Positions 24,417 through 33,526 of a stretch of 64,000 bases of DNA are shown piece by piece (position 1 is the stretch's first letter; each line of letters opens with the position of its first letter). The position numbers and the translations under genes are program-made. The notes under the pieces were generated by a model, which was not told the DNA's origin, ran no database searches, and worked only from the letters and a program-made list of their open reading frames with translations. The DNA comes from Weissella cibaria KACC 11862 (GTDB lineage Bacteria > Bacillota > Bacilli > Lactobacillales > Lactobacillaceae): NCBI RefSeq assembly GCF_000193635.1, contig NZ_AEKT01000020.1:62001-126000 (forward strand). Direction: 5' to 3'.

Positions 24417-26090
24417 TTAAACCAACCGTCGTACTACGCCGTCAACAATGTCATACCATGGCACAGCGTAAGCGCGATCGTCACGATCAACGACATCGCT
24501 CAGTCGTGAGACGCCAACCCCACCTGTTGGTGAACTTGGTGAATCATGAAGGAAGTATTGACCACCAAGATAAATCCCGACGTGCCCAATATGATCCATA
24601 AAGAATATATCGCCACGTCGAATGTTCGACCATGGCACACCTTGACCTAAGCTAGTTTGTGAATAAGTCACCGCATCCCCCACATTACCAGCGAAGACAC
24701 CTGAATTAGCAAAGCACCAACGAACAAACGAAGAACAATCAAACTGCCGGGCTGCAATTGACCAGCTATTACGCCCGCCACCCCACACATATGGCGAGTG
24801 GCCAACGAGTGATGTGCCAGTGTCAATTGCGTGCTCAATTTGCCAATTACCAGTTCGCACAACGCCACCGCCATCCGCCCAATACTCGTTACCATTTTCC
24901 CAAACGGCCTCATTCGTCGCTTTCAGGTAAGTCCCCGGATGGAAATAGTACAACCCATTCTGCCAATATTTGTACCCTGAGACACAGCGTCCGGTCTCAT
25001 CATACATATACCAAGTGCCCCATCGAGCCGGTTCGTACACATTCGTATGCTTCAAGTAGGTTCGCGCATCAAACGTATAATAACCACCCGCCCATGGTTG
25101 CACATCAGTTAGAATGCGACCGTCAGCCCCAAACAAATACCACAATCCCCATTGTGACGCCGTATAGGTATTGCGCATCATGCGACCGTCACGCAAGTTG
25201 AACATGTAGTACGTGCCTTGGAACTTCTGGACGCCCTTTTGCTTCACTCCATTACGGAATAGATAGCGATGTTTACCATCACTCAGGTAACCAGTTGCTC
25301 GTTTACCATTTTGGTAGAAAACGCCTTTTTTATAACCTGTAAATGGTTTGGGTTTGACCACTTTCTTAGTAACTGGTTTGGCTGTTGTCGAAGCAGCACG
25401 CTTCGCAACGGTTACTTTAGCGGTTGAAACAGTCGCATGCTTAGTGGCTTGTGGCGCTGCCTTAGCAGATACGACTTGCGCCGTTGATTTTGGCACTTGT
25501 TTCTTCACGACTGCTGCAGACTGATGCGTAGCTTGTGCAGAAGGTGTCACTTCCCGAGTTAATCCACGCCGACTAACCGTTGTAGATGCAGACGTCACTG
25601 ATGACACACTACTTGGCACAATTTCTGTTGCTGCCGAGGATTGTTGTGAGGTGGCTGACGAAACTTCTGGCGTCGTGGCCGAACTAACGCTACCGGCATT
25701 GTTCGTTCCAACACTGGTGCTTTCGCTCGATAGCGCTTGGCCAGCCGATGCCATACTACCTAGCGATTCAGTTGAACTGTCAGCCAACTGAGAAAAGCTA
25801 CCACTTGAGGCATCTGATCCCGCACTTGTCACACTCGTAGTATCAACTGATGATAACGACGTGGCTGGTATGTCAGCTGATGCCGATGCCGACGCCGAGC
25901 TGGCACTAGTCGTTTCATCTTTTTGCAATACAACGACCTGGTCAGGTTGTGGGACTGGTTCATCAGCGACCACACCTAGTTCATCCCCATTGTCATCAGC
26001 TGACACAACAGCCCCACCAGTCATAACGCCAACAATTGCTAAAGTTGCAGCGACCCAAACTTTACCTGCTTTATACATCTTTTTGCGCAT
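24417..26090 (-). CDS. Secreted NlpC/P60 peptidoglycan endopeptidase with KxYKxGKxW signal
   Basis: The 557-residue protein has a signal of the KxYKxGKxW type (KKMYKAGKVW, cleavage near VVSADD) and a long Ser/Ala/Thr-rich linker (about 60-230). Diverged aromatic repeats follow (GYKKGVFYQNGKRATGYL...; WGLWYLFGADGRI; WGTWYMYDETGRC), then a C-terminal NlpC/P60 domain with Cys in RQFDCSSFVRW, His in MDHIGHVGIYL and a third polar residue in FLHDSP. It probably cuts stem peptides during wall remodelling. The start 26088-26090 follows AAGG by 6 bases. The repeats differ from the common module of the other wall enzymes here. Confidence 0.9.
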   Translation of the reverse strand: MRKKMYKAGKVWVAATLAIVGVMTGGAVVSADDNGDELGVVADEPVPQPDQVVVLQKDETTSASSASASASADIPATSLSSVDTTSVTSAGSDASSGSFSQLADSSTESLGSMASAGQALSSESTSVGTNNAGSVSSATTPEVSSATSQQSSAATEIVPSSVSSVTSASTTVSRRGLTREVTPSAQATHQSAAVVKKQVPKSTAQVVSAKAAPQATKHATVSTAKVTVAKRAASTTAKPVTKKVVKPKPFTGYKKGVFYQNGKRATGYLSDGKHRYLFRNGVKQKGVQKFQGTYYMFNLRDGRMMRNTYTASQWGLWYLFGADGRILTDVQPWAGGYYTFDARTYLKHTNVYEPARWGTWYMYDETGRCVSGYKYWQNGLYYFHPGTYLKATNEAVWENGNEYWADGGGVVRTGNWQIEHAIDTGTSLVGHSPYVWGGGRNSWSIAARQFDCSSFVRWCFANSGVFAGNVGDAVTYSQTSLGQGVPWSNIRRGDIFFMDHIGHVGIYLGGQYFLHDSPSSPTGGVGVSRLSDVVDRDDRAYAVPWYDIVDGVVRRLV

Positions 26091-26184
26091 GTTCAACCTT
26101 CACTTAAAGCTTAATACTTCCTTAACTTATGCCAATAAGTGTAGTCGCTCACAAACCTAAAATCAAAAGTCCTGCTCAAAACAA

Positions 26185-26214
26185 AAACACAACTCAGCAA
26201 AGTGAGTTGTGTTT
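26185..26214 (-). terminator. Terminator after second NlpC/P60 gene
   Basis: The stem AAACACAACTCA/TGAGTTGTGTTT is followed by T's on the minus strand. Confidence 0.8.
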
Positions 26215-26225
26215 ATCTGTCGTTA

Positions 26226-27203
26226 TTAAATTGTGTGGTATGCCAAAGGCGCATCCCAAATATCGTGAACGCCAGTTGTCATACCTGGTTGTGGCGCATC
26301 AATCATCTTACCATTACCAATGTACATACCAACGTGGTACTCACCACCAACTGAACCCCAGAACAACAAGTCCCCTGGTTGCGCTTGTGACAATGGCTTT
26401 GGTTGTGAGCCATGTGCACGCAAGTATGCTGCCTGTTCGTAAGTTGTGCGACCCAAATCAGTCAAATGCGCGTGTTGACGCACCAATCGAATGAAACCTG
26501 AGCAGTCAACACCATATTGCGTTGCACCACCCCACATGTAAGGAATTCCCAACCAGTGGTTTGCTTCTTCAATCATTCGCGTGCCAGCATCACTATCACG
26601 CAGGAAGAACGTCCCATCATTACCAAAGTAATACGACTTACCATCAATGACACGTGTGCCTTCTACTGCACGACCAACGTTATCAACGTAGTACTTCATC
26701 CCCCAAGCAGTCTTCCACTTGTTTTGCTCGCGCACCCCATTTTCAAACCAGTAGTAGGTTCCCATATAGAAACGGAATCCCGTAAATTGTTGCCCGTTTT
26801 CGTACCACTTCCAGCCTTGGCCTGCATCCGTGTAACCAGATGTCTTACCACGCAGGAAGAATGTGCCATTATCACCGAAATTGTAGGCCGTGCCATCAAT
26901 AACGTAGTTGCCCTGTACTGCACGACCCTCATTGTCCGTGTAGTACTTCATGCCCCAAGCTTCACGCCAACCAGAATCCTGACGCACCCCATCGATGAAC
27001 CAGTAATACGTACCCATGTAGAAACGGAATCCCGTATACTTTTGGCCATTTTCAAGCCAACGCCATCCTTCGTTTGTACTAACGTAACCCGTTTGGCCAG
27101 CTGCTGAAGCTGAGTGATCAGCTTCCATCCCCATCGCAAACGTGAAACTGGCAATAACTGACGCGATAAACGCCAATGCCTTTTTCCCTTTAAACAATGT
27201 CAT
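26226..27203 (-). CDS. Secreted NlpC/P60 endopeptidase with wall-binding repeats
   Basis: The 325-residue protein has a signal peptide (MTLFKGKKALAFIASVIASF, cut near ASAAG) and two copies of the shared ~75-residue repeat (YTGFRFYMGTYYWF, AWGMKYYTDNEGRAVQGNY, FGDNGTFFLRG). The C-terminal NlpC/P60 domain has Cys in YGVDCSGFIRLV, His in GGEYHVGMYIGNG and the last residue in DAPQPG. It is a likely gamma-D-Glu-diamino acid endopeptidase. The ATG 27201-27203 is preferred, because the ATG 9 bases upstream lies too near the AGGGG site. Confidence 0.9.
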   Translation of the reverse strand: MTLFKGKKALAFIASVIASFTFAMGMEADHSASAAGQTGYVSTNEGWRWLENGQKYTGFRFYMGTYYWFIDGVRQDSGWREAWGMKYYTDNEGRAVQGNYVIDGTAYNFGDNGTFFLRGKTSGYTDAGQGWKWYENGQQFTGFRFYMGTYYWFENGVREQNKWKTAWGMKYYVDNVGRAVEGTRVIDGKSYYFGNDGTFFLRDSDAGTRMIEEANHWLGIPYMWGGATQYGVDCSGFIRLVRQHAHLTDLGRTTYEQAAYLRAHGSQPKPLSQAQPGDLLFWGSVGGEYHVGMYIGNGKMIDAPQPGMTTGVHDIWDAPLAYHTI

Positions 27204-27334
27204 ATTTAACATTACCCCTGTCTTTGATGTTTTTAGAGTAACAACCCAATATGACATCTCTATTACAACGGGCTTCTTAATATTTTATTAATCTATTACA
27301 ACGTGAAATAATGCACATCATTTTCACGCTTTAG

Positions 27335-28387
27335 TCAAAAACGCATTGGCCAGCGTCGGTCTGTGAATATTTTTCGAACAATCGGTAAGCCAAGGGCCAC
27401 ATAAGCCATCACAATAACCGGTGCCGTGTTCAGCAACACCATTAATACCCATGCGATTGGTCGGCCGTACCATTGCACCCAAAGGCCAACCGTCGGGCCA
27501 TAAACAATTTTACCAAGAATCAAAATGGCAAAGGCGTGCAGAAACAATACCACCGCCGAATTTTGGCCAACCCAGGCAATCCCATCACCCATTTGCCAAA
27601 GGCCACGTTCAATTAACTGTGCCACACCGGCCAGTGCAAAAATGCTACCAAATGCCCCTAACAACATCTGCCAAATCGGCCCTGTGAACGTCCCTGATAC
27701 GAGATAAAAAGTTCCTACCTGAGATGCCCAGTACCACACTGCCAAACCAGCCACAAACATCGTGACCATGCCGTAAAATGGCCACGGTTGCTTCATCCAA
27801 CGTTGTGCCAGATATCCGCCAAGTAGGAACACTTGACTCAAGAGCACCGCATTCAATGACCACGGTGTAACCGCCGGTGCTAACAAACCTAAACCAAACA
27901 ACCCCAAGCTGATGACAACTAACGTGATTATTCGCCAGTGGTCTGGTAGTTTGGCAACAAGAGCCTGCACACAACTAAAGACAATCGTTGCCAGGCCAAG
28001 TGCAACAAAAAACCACACCGCTCCCAGTGACATCATCCCCGCTGGCATCGTACTATTATTACCACCTGCCCATAAGGCGCCAAGTAGCGTGCCCGTTAAT
28101 GACCAACTGGCATGACCAAATTTTACTGCTGGCCATTCGTAGGCTAAAATCAGCAACGCGAACACAATATACAATAAAATCAAGGTATTAAAATTGGTTT
28201 TGATGCGTTCGCCGAGTGGCTTGGGTCGATACAACAGACCACTAAAGAAAAAGAAAATCGGTAAATTACCTAAAAACAAAAAATTCTGACCCGCTTGAAA
28301 TGCCGGTTCCGAGCCGGACACATGGCCAATAATCACCATTAACATTGCTAAACCACGCGCAATGTCGATCCATTTATATCTCATCAT
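27335..28387 (-). CDS. Acyltransferase 3 family membrane protein
   Basis: The 350-residue protein has about ten membrane helices and begins YKWIDIARGLAMLMVIIGHV, the acyltransferase-3 signature with its catalytic His. These enzymes move acetyl or succinyl groups onto surface glycans (OatA without the SGNH domain; fucose-4-O-acetylase-like). The target is unknown. The start is ATG 28385-28387 after GGGG. It may be co-transcribed with neighbours, though the YneF terminator lies just upstream. Confidence 0.85.
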   Translation of the reverse strand: MMRYKWIDIARGLAMLMVIIGHVSGSEPAFQAGQNFLFLGNLPIFFFFSGLLYRPKPLGERIKTNFNTLILLYIVFALLILAYEWPAVKFGHASWSLTGTLLGALWAGGNNSTMPAGMMSLGAVWFFVALGLATIVFSCVQALVAKLPDHWRIITLVVISLGLFGLGLLAPAVTPWSLNAVLLSQVFLLGGYLAQRWMKQPWPFYGMVTMFVAGLAVWYWASQVGTFYLVSGTFTGPIWQMLLGAFGSIFALAGVAQLIERGLWQMGDGIAWVGQNSAVVLFLHAFAILILGKIVYGPTVGLWVQWYGRPIAWVLMVLLNTAPVIVMAYVALGLPIVRKIFTDRRWPMRF

Positions 28388-28405
28388 TTTCCCCATCAAT
28401 TACAA

Positions 28406-28438
28406 AAAAGGACCGAACCATCTTGTTCAGTCCTTTTT
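28406..28438 (-). terminator. Terminator after the YneF gene
   Basis: The stem AAAAGGACTGAAC with its complement and a T6 tail on the minus strand. Confidence 0.8.
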
Positions 28439-28446
28439 AACAAGCC

Positions 28447-28674
28447 TTACTTCTTTGCAGAAGATTGGGCCTTCATTTGTGCCATCATTTGGTTCAAACG
28501 CTTTTGTGAAGGCTTTTGTCCCATTGATGTCATCATTGACTTCATCATCTCTTCTGAGATAGGTGGGTTGTTCTTCAAGTACGTTTGCATTGAGCGACGT
28601 GCCAAGAAGAATCCAGCAACTGCACCCAAAACAGCAGCAAGGATGACAATCAAAATCCATATACTAGTATTCAT
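28447..28674 (-). CDS. YneF family (UPF0154) small membrane protein
   Basis: The 75-residue protein has an N-terminal helix (WILIVILAAVLGAVAGFFLA), then ARRSMQTYLKNNPPISEEMM and a GQKPSQKRLNQMM motif, the hallmark of UPF0154/YneF proteins of Firmicutes. Its role is unknown. Two adjacent ATGs are possible; the second sits 7 bases after GGAG. Confidence 0.93.
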   Translation of the reverse strand: MNTSIWILIVILAAVLGAVAGFFLARRSMQTYLKNNPPISEEMMKSMMTSMGQKPSQKRLNQMMAQMKAQSSAKK

Positions 28675-28765
28675 CATATTACTCCATCATTATAATTCAT
28701 ATATTATTGTAGCGAACATTCGCCGTTTTGACTAGGTTATCCCGCGTTTCTTCGCGAAAACTTCA

Positions 28766-29020
28766 TTAGTTGTCACGCAAACCCTTTTCGCGTTGGATAT
28801 CCTTCACCTTATCTGGCGTCACTTCATTACCGTCATCATCGAATACTTGGAGCATTTCAACTTGTGAACGGAACGCAGCTCGGAAGTTCTCAAGGAATTC
28901 AGCCCGCAAATCCGCGCGTTCTGCAATTTCGTCATCTGTCAAACCTTCTGGCGTCTTTGCCTTAGCTGCTAATTCATTAATACGTGTGCGCACGGCCAAC
29001 ATGCGATCTGTTTCTGCCAT
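28766..29020 (-). CDS. DUF896 (YnzC) family protein
   Basis: The 84-residue helical cytoplasmic protein has RINELAAKAKTPEGLTDDEI and EFLENFRAAFRSQVEML, as in YnzC. In Bacillus the relative is SOS/LexA-regulated and lies beside lexA, and here it is divergent from lexA too. The start 29018-29020 follows GAGGTGGTG. Confidence 0.92.
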   Translation of the reverse strand: MAETDRMLAVRTRINELAAKAKTPEGLTDDEIAERADLRAEFLENFRAAFRSQVEMLQVFDDDGNEVTPDKVKDIQREKGLRDN

Positions 29021-29050
29021 ATCAGTCACCACCTCATTTTTTATCGTTAC

Positions 29051-29110
29051 TCTATTCTACCATGAAACAATGTCCAACATTCACAACTCGCCGAATTACT
29101 GTAGAATAGA
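29051..29110. promoter_or_regulatory. Divergent ynzC/lexA promoter region
   Basis: TCTATTCTAC (29051-29060) and GTAGAATAGA (29101-29110) form an inverted repeat, each containing a TAGAAT -10 box: one facing ynzC, one facing lexA (with TTCACA at 29080-29085, spacer 16). No canonical CGAACN4GTTCG LexA box is seen; the nearest is a poor match (minus strand GGACATTGTTTC, 29063-29074). Confidence 0.5.
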
Positions 29111-29136
29111 AGCAGATATTTTACAAGGAGGATAAC

Positions 29137-29769
29137 ATGACACAACCTGAGAGCAAGCAACTCGCAATTTTGCGGTTTGTCTACGAAAAGCAACTTGAAA
29201 AAGGTTATCCACCTACTGTCCGCGAAATCGGTGAAGGCGTTGGCTTATCATCTTCGTCAACTGTCCACGGCCATTTGAACCGATTGCAGAAAAAAGGGTT
29301 GTTACACAAGGATCCTGATAAGCCACGTGCAATAGAAGTCACCCCCGCTGGTGTTGAAGCCCTCGGTGTCACAACTCGCAACCAAAACATGATGCCGGTA
29401 TTAGATGAGCACGAAGCCATTCCGGCCAGCAATGAAGATAGCGACTACATTGTTGATTACTTTCCAGTGCCCGAAAATCTCGTCCGCTTTGACGGTGATT
29501 TATTCATGCTACGCTTGCGTGGCAATGCCATGTTAAACATTGGCATGCTCGACGGTGACTTTGTCATTGTCCGCCGGCAAAACGATGCTGATAATGGTGA
29601 TATTGTTGTGGCTCGTGATGAAGTTGGGCAAACCCATATTAAACGGCTGTTTCGTGAGGCCGATGCGTACCGACTCCAACCAGAGAATGATAATATGACC
29701 CCCATTATCGTCCGCGACCTAACCATCCTTGGCAAAGTCGTCGGCTTGTACCGGGATGCCATTTATTAA
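29137..29769 (+). CDS. lexA: LexA-family repressor predicted to be non-cleavable
   Basis: LexA represses SOS genes until RecA filaments trigger its self-cleavage. This 210-residue protein keeps the winged helix (about 1-75: YPPTVREIGEGVGLSSSSTV and GLLHKDPDKPRAIEV) and the S24-like C-terminal fold (YFPVPENLVRFDGDLFML, LDGDFVIVRRQ, NGDIVVA, LQPEN). The general-base Lys is present (THIKR, 169), but the nucleophilic Ser of GDSM/GNSM is Ala131 (RGNAM, codon GCC 29527-29529). The scissile Ala-Gly reads Ala94-Ile95. It should bind DNA yet fail to self-cleave. AAGGAGGA precedes the ATG. Confidence 0.93.
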   Translation: MTQPESKQLAILRFVYEKQLEKGYPPTVREIGEGVGLSSSSTVHGHLNRLQKKGLLHKDPDKPRAIEVTPAGVEALGVTTRNQNMMPVLDEHEAIPASNEDSDYIVDYFPVPENLVRFDGDLFMLRLRGNAMLNIGMLDGDFVIVRRQNDADNGDIVVARDEVGQTHIKRLFREADAYRLQPENDNMTPIIVRDLTILGKVVGLYRDAIY

Positions 29770-29787
29770 TACGCTACAAAAGATAAA

Positions 29788-29823
29788 AACGTTCGACACG
29801 CAATTTGCGGTCGAACGTTTTTT
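29788..29823. terminator. Bidirectional terminator between lexA and LTA synthase gene
   Basis: The stem AACGTTCGAC/GTCGAACGTT has A/T tails on both sides and serves the two converging genes. Confidence 0.85.
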
Positions 29824-31811
29824 TACTTCACTGCCAAGAACTGTTTACCAAGATAGTTCTTTCCGGCACTGAGGTCATATTGCACATATTTCAAGTCAGT
29901 TAACAACGCTTGTTGCTTCTTTGTTAGTTGTTTTTCCTTAATCGTCTTGCCTTGCTCATCTACAAACGTATTCCGTGTGTAATTGGCAAAAGCTGGCATC
30001 TGCTTAGTTATCGCCGTTTGCAAAGCAAAGTATGGTGAAACCTTGGTGTTCGTTGCCTCGAATGTCAACGCTGGAAAATCGCTTGGCGACGCGACTGCTC
30101 GTGTTGCCGCCGGTGTCTGCCCCGCCAATTTTTTAGCCGCTGGATTCTGATAAACGAAGTAATCCGTCTCGTGAGCTACCTTGGCAGCCGCTTGCGCATC
30201 CACAAATGTAAAGACACCTGGCCAGTGATCACCATACAGGACCATCGTAATTGGTCGTTCAGACGCATCTAACCGCTTAATCAATTTACCTAAGGCCACA
30301 TCACTGCGATGAACCCCTTCTAAATAGCTCTCAATTTGCTTTTTCGTGCTTTTTGAGACCGCTGGGGTTTTTACCTTATAGTGATTATTAGGATACTCAC
30401 CCGCTGTATAAGGCATGTGATTTTGCATTGTCATGAGTTGCAAGAACTGTGACTGGTTTGACTTCGCACTATCAATTTTAGAGGTCAAAAAACGATAGGC
30501 ATTCGCATCGGTTGGATAATCACCATCCTTTGCAGCACCTTGATACTTCTCAGGATATGGCGTTTGCGTGTTGTCCGTCGTGTAGAAACCATCGATACCC
30601 ATTTTTTTATACGCATTCGTACGGTTATACAAACTACCAACAAAGGGATGCAAAACATCTTTTTGCTGGAACACGTTAGTAACGTTTGGCACCGCCTTAG
30701 CGAATGGCACAACCTGCACATACGGCACCGACATCTCGGGCGCATACGTTGCCAACGGCATTCCCGTCAACGTCATATACTCAATGTTAGCTGTACCACC
30801 ACCGTAGCCCGAGGACAACATTTTACCTGAGAACGTTGCTGTTGCCTTCACCTTGTCCATATTCTTTGACACATTTTTGCCACTATACGTCAACGACGGT
30901 ACATCATTGGGATTTGCCAATGATTCACTTAATACATAAATGACCGTTTGACCAGCCAAATTAGCTTGCCGGTTTTTGTTCAATTCGGTGGCATAAGCGG
31001 CATACTTTTTTTGAATTTCTGCCATCTTGGCCTTTGAATAACCAGCTGGTTCGCGCATGATAACCGTCGAAACATTCGAAACAAAAGTCATTAGTGGCCC
31101 GTTCCATAAGGCGTCATCCCCTGAACTGTAGACAACTCGTTCATAATTAAACCGCTGTAACCATTCTTGATTTTCATCTGCAGTAGAGACAAATGGAATG
31201 GCAAGCACACCACCGGCTACTAACACAACAACGATTCGTGACCATGTTTGTTGAAACAGGGTTGCCATGACGCCTTGCGCAAAGTGCCCGGCTCGCCGTC
31301 GACGTAACCAAAACTCAAGCCAAATGGCGCCAACTAGTAAAATCAGTACGGCAATAATGGCACCAATTAACAAGCCACGGTCAACCATGCCTGACAAGCC
31401 GCCTGCCGCGCCTGCCTCAGACATATCACTGAACATAATTGGTTCGTTACGGGCCTTAACTTTCATAAACTCAGCCACAAACGCGACAATGGCAATAATG
31501 CCATACAAAGCAATGCTAAGAAACAAACGATTTAGCAACGCCATGATGAAACTATAAAGCAAGAACGTTTCAAATACCGAAAACCATGCTTGTGGTTTCC
31601 ACATAAAATTCCATGTATAGCCAAGCGCCGTACCGAAGTCGGTTGTTTGATTGTAACGGCCCCATTCCTGAAAGTACATCGCAAACTGCAACATAAATGT
31701 CGTCAAGATGCTCAGTACCAGGCCAATCAAAATTAGGCGCATAAAATTATTGAGCGATATTGGTTGGATCACCCGTTTCAAAGGGGCCCAACCACTTCTT
31801 TTATTCGTCAT
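29823..31811 (-). CDS. LTA synthase family sulfatase-fold membrane protein
   Basis: The enzyme polymerises or transfers glycerol-phosphate from phosphatidylglycerol to lipoteichoic acid outside the membrane. The 662-residue protein has about five N-terminal helices and an extracellular sulfatase-type domain with YVLSESLANPND (metal Glu), GYGGGTANIEYMTLTG (catalytic Thr) and LYGDHWPG (Asp-His ligands). It is longer than some LtaS because of a C-terminal tail. The ribosome site is weak. It could also be an LtaP-type primase; the two cannot be separated by eye. Confidence 0.88.
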   Translation of the reverse strand: MTNKRSGWAPLKRVIQPISLNNFMRLILIGLVLSILTTFMLQFAMYFQEWGRYNQTTDFGTALGYTWNFMWKPQAWFSVFETFLLYSFIMALLNRLFLSIALYGIIAIVAFVAEFMKVKARNEPIMFSDMSEAGAAGGLSGMVDRGLLIGAIIAVLILLVGAIWLEFWLRRRRAGHFAQGVMATLFQQTWSRIVVVLVAGGVLAIPFVSTADENQEWLQRFNYERVVYSSGDDALWNGPLMTFVSNVSTVIMREPAGYSKAKMAEIQKKYAAYATELNKNRQANLAGQTVIYVLSESLANPNDVPSLTYSGKNVSKNMDKVKATATFSGKMLSSGYGGGTANIEYMTLTGMPLATYAPEMSVPYVQVVPFAKAVPNVTNVFQQKDVLHPFVGSLYNRTNAYKKMGIDGFYTTDNTQTPYPEKYQGAAKDGDYPTDANAYRFLTSKIDSAKSNQSQFLQLMTMQNHMPYTAGEYPNNHYKVKTPAVSKSTKKQIESYLEGVHRSDVALGKLIKRLDASERPITMVLYGDHWPGVFTFVDAQAAAKVAHETDYFVYQNPAAKKLAGQTPAATRAVASPSDFPALTFEATNTKVSPYFALQTAITKQMPAFANYTRNTFVDEQGKTIKEKQLTKKQQALLTDLKYVQYDLSAGKNYLGKQFLAVK

Positions 31812-31906
31812 ATACTATCTCACGATCACTATTTCTCTCTATCACTAATGAATAAGTATACCGTATTAAAAAGACGGATTTTTAACAAATAGTTAACAGG
31901 TAAAAC

Positions 31907-31933
31907 AAAAAGCAGACCATCCAGTCTGCTTTA
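31907..31933 (-). terminator. Terminator after acyltransferase gene
   Basis: The stem AAAGCAGACT/GGTCTGCTTT with short loop and T-run on the minus strand. Confidence 0.8.
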
Positions 31934-31936
31934 AGA

Positions 31937-32953
31937 TTAGTCTTCAAAATAGATTTGCCGAGCCCAATCAATGCGACGGGCGCCCCACGTTAGTAATCCC
32001 ATCACAATTAATGTCACAACAATATTCAATAAAACATTTATCGTATGGTCAGTAGTAATCAAACTAATGTACCCGCCCATTTTAAATAGGCTCATCAAAA
32101 TCGTCAAAATACTAATTTTTAAGATGACGGCATCCCCTAATTTCGCAAACCCTGTCGCAAATGCGGGTGTCCATTGGATTAGACGTTGCGCAAGATACAC
32201 AATGGTCAAACTGCCCAGAACGGCACCAAGTGAGGTAAACACCCAGTGTGGTGCGGCTGCCATAATAACATCAAATGGCCCCGAGGTTGACACACCCGTC
32301 CAAACTAAGAAACCCGCCGCTGCCGTGGCGTGCCCAACCTGCCAGTCGCCCGCAACTCGAAGTTGCTTACCAAGCATCATCAATGGTTGCATCACTAATG
32401 CTCCTTCAATCGACCAAGGCATCTGAAACTGTGAACTCAGGTAATACCCTAACCAGGCTAGCAAAATTGTTACCACCCATTGATAGGCCACGTGTCCCGG
32501 TAGATATTGCACCACCTTAAACACGATTGTGGCAACAAACAAGGCCAAAGCAATCCAAATCATCCCCGTGCCCAGGACTTGCCAGTCGCCAACATGCGCG
32601 GTTGGCCAGCCATTACCGTATAAAAACGTTGTCACGCCGTCACGCATGGCAACGAACCGATATTGCATCCAATAAGTCCAATTAAATTTAATAATGACTT
32701 TACTGCCTAAAATAGTAATGGCTGCTGTAACAGCGAACGGCACAACATAATGTTTAATTCCCTTAAGTAACACTTCTCGCCACCGCAACCCCGTCGCCCA
32801 GTAGCCAGCCACCATAAATAAAACGGGTACATTCACGATTGTGAGCCACTGATAAAGTGGCTTTGCGGTTGTTTGATCAATCAGCTGTGCAACCACAATC
32901 ATAATGATTGCAAATGCTGTTACCAATCGCGTTAGTTTTTGTTCTTTGGTCAT
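31937..32953 (-). CDS. Acyltransferase 3-like membrane protein (second)
   Basis: The 338-residue protein has about ten helices. Its layout resembles the fucose-4-O-acetylase/acyltransferase-3 superfamily (YQWLTIVNVPVLFMVAGYW; further IEGALVMQPLMMLG), but the usual catalytic His near the start is not in its normal context (VAQLIDQTT where GHV is typical), so activity is doubtful. The start 32951-32953 follows GGAGGAG. It lies downstream of apt after a weak hairpin. Confidence 0.7.
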   Translation of the reverse strand: MTKEQKLTRLVTAFAIIMIVVAQLIDQTTAKPLYQWLTIVNVPVLFMVAGYWATGLRWREVLLKGIKHYVVPFAVTAAITILGSKVIIKFNWTYWMQYRFVAMRDGVTTFLYGNGWPTAHVGDWQVLGTGMIWIALALFVATIVFKVVQYLPGHVAYQWVVTILLAWLGYYLSSQFQMPWSIEGALVMQPLMMLGKQLRVAGDWQVGHATAAAGFLVWTGVSTSGPFDVIMAAAPHWVFTSLGAVLGSLTIVYLAQRLIQWTPAFATGFAKLGDAVILKISILTILMSLFKMGGYISLITTDHTINVLLNIVVTLIVMGLLTWGARRIDWARQIYFED

Positions 32954-32974
32954 AAAACTCCTCCAACTACAACA

Positions 32975-33000
32975 AAGGAGAAGCACAAAAGGCTTCTCCA
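32975..33000 (-). terminator. Weak terminator after apt
   Basis: The stem GGAGAAGC/GCTTCTCC is followed by only a short T-rich stretch on the minus strand, so read-through into the acyltransferase gene is likely. Confidence 0.5.
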
Positions 33001-33006
33001 GTTATG

Positions 33007-33522
33007 TTAGTAATTCATCAATGCCAAGATGTCGTATCCTTCAAGACGATCACGACCATGAAGGGCATCAAGTTCAATCAAGAAGGCCAAGCCAACGACT
33101 TCACCGCCCAAAGCTTCAACCAACTTAATTGTTGCGGCAATCGTACCACCAGTTGCCAACAAATCATCAGTGATAAGCACCTTATCACCTGGCTTAATGG
33201 CATCCTTGTGCAATTCCAAAGCTGCCTCACCGTATTCAAGCTTGTAACTTTCCTTAACGGTTTCGCGAGGTAACTTACCTGGCTTGCGTGCTGGTACCAA
33301 ACCGATGCCCATTTCGTGGGCAACCGGTGCACCGACTAAGAATCCACGTGACTCAGGGCCAACGATAACGTTTACCCCGCGCGCTTGTGCGAATTCAGTA
33401 ATTTGATGCGTTGCTTCTGCGTATGCCGCCCCATCCGCCAACAAAGGCGTGATGTCACGGAATGTAATTCCTTCTTCTGGGAAGTTCGGAATTGAGGCAA
33501 CGTAATCATGCAAATCCAACAT
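33007..33522 (-). CDS. apt: Adenine phosphoribosyltransferase
   Basis: The enzyme salvages adenine to AMP with PRPP. The 171-residue length is standard. It shows [31 protein letters not shown] and the PRPP-binding motif [20 protein letters not shown] precedes the ATG. It starts 4 bases after recJ; the recJ-apt pairing is common in Firmicutes. Confidence 0.96.
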   Translation of the reverse strand: MLDLHDYVASIPNFPEEGITFRDITPLLADGAAYAEATHQITEFAQARGVNVIVGPESRGFLVGAPVAHEMGIGLVPARKPGKLPRETVKESYKLEYGEAALELHKDAIKPGDKVLITDDLLATGGTIAATIKLVEALGGEVVGLAFLIELDALHGRDRLEGYDILALMNY

Positions 33523-33526
33523 CTGC

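Noticed and set aside
26517-27107. 196-codon plus-strand open frame opposite the NlpC/P60 gene
   Set aside because: It has the same origin: low-stop antisense of the wall-binding repeats, with no ribosome site.
29788-29823. GTTCGAC...GTCGAAC palindrome after lexA as a LexA box
   Set aside because: It is the stem of a terminator, has inverted half-site order and lies downstream of both genes.
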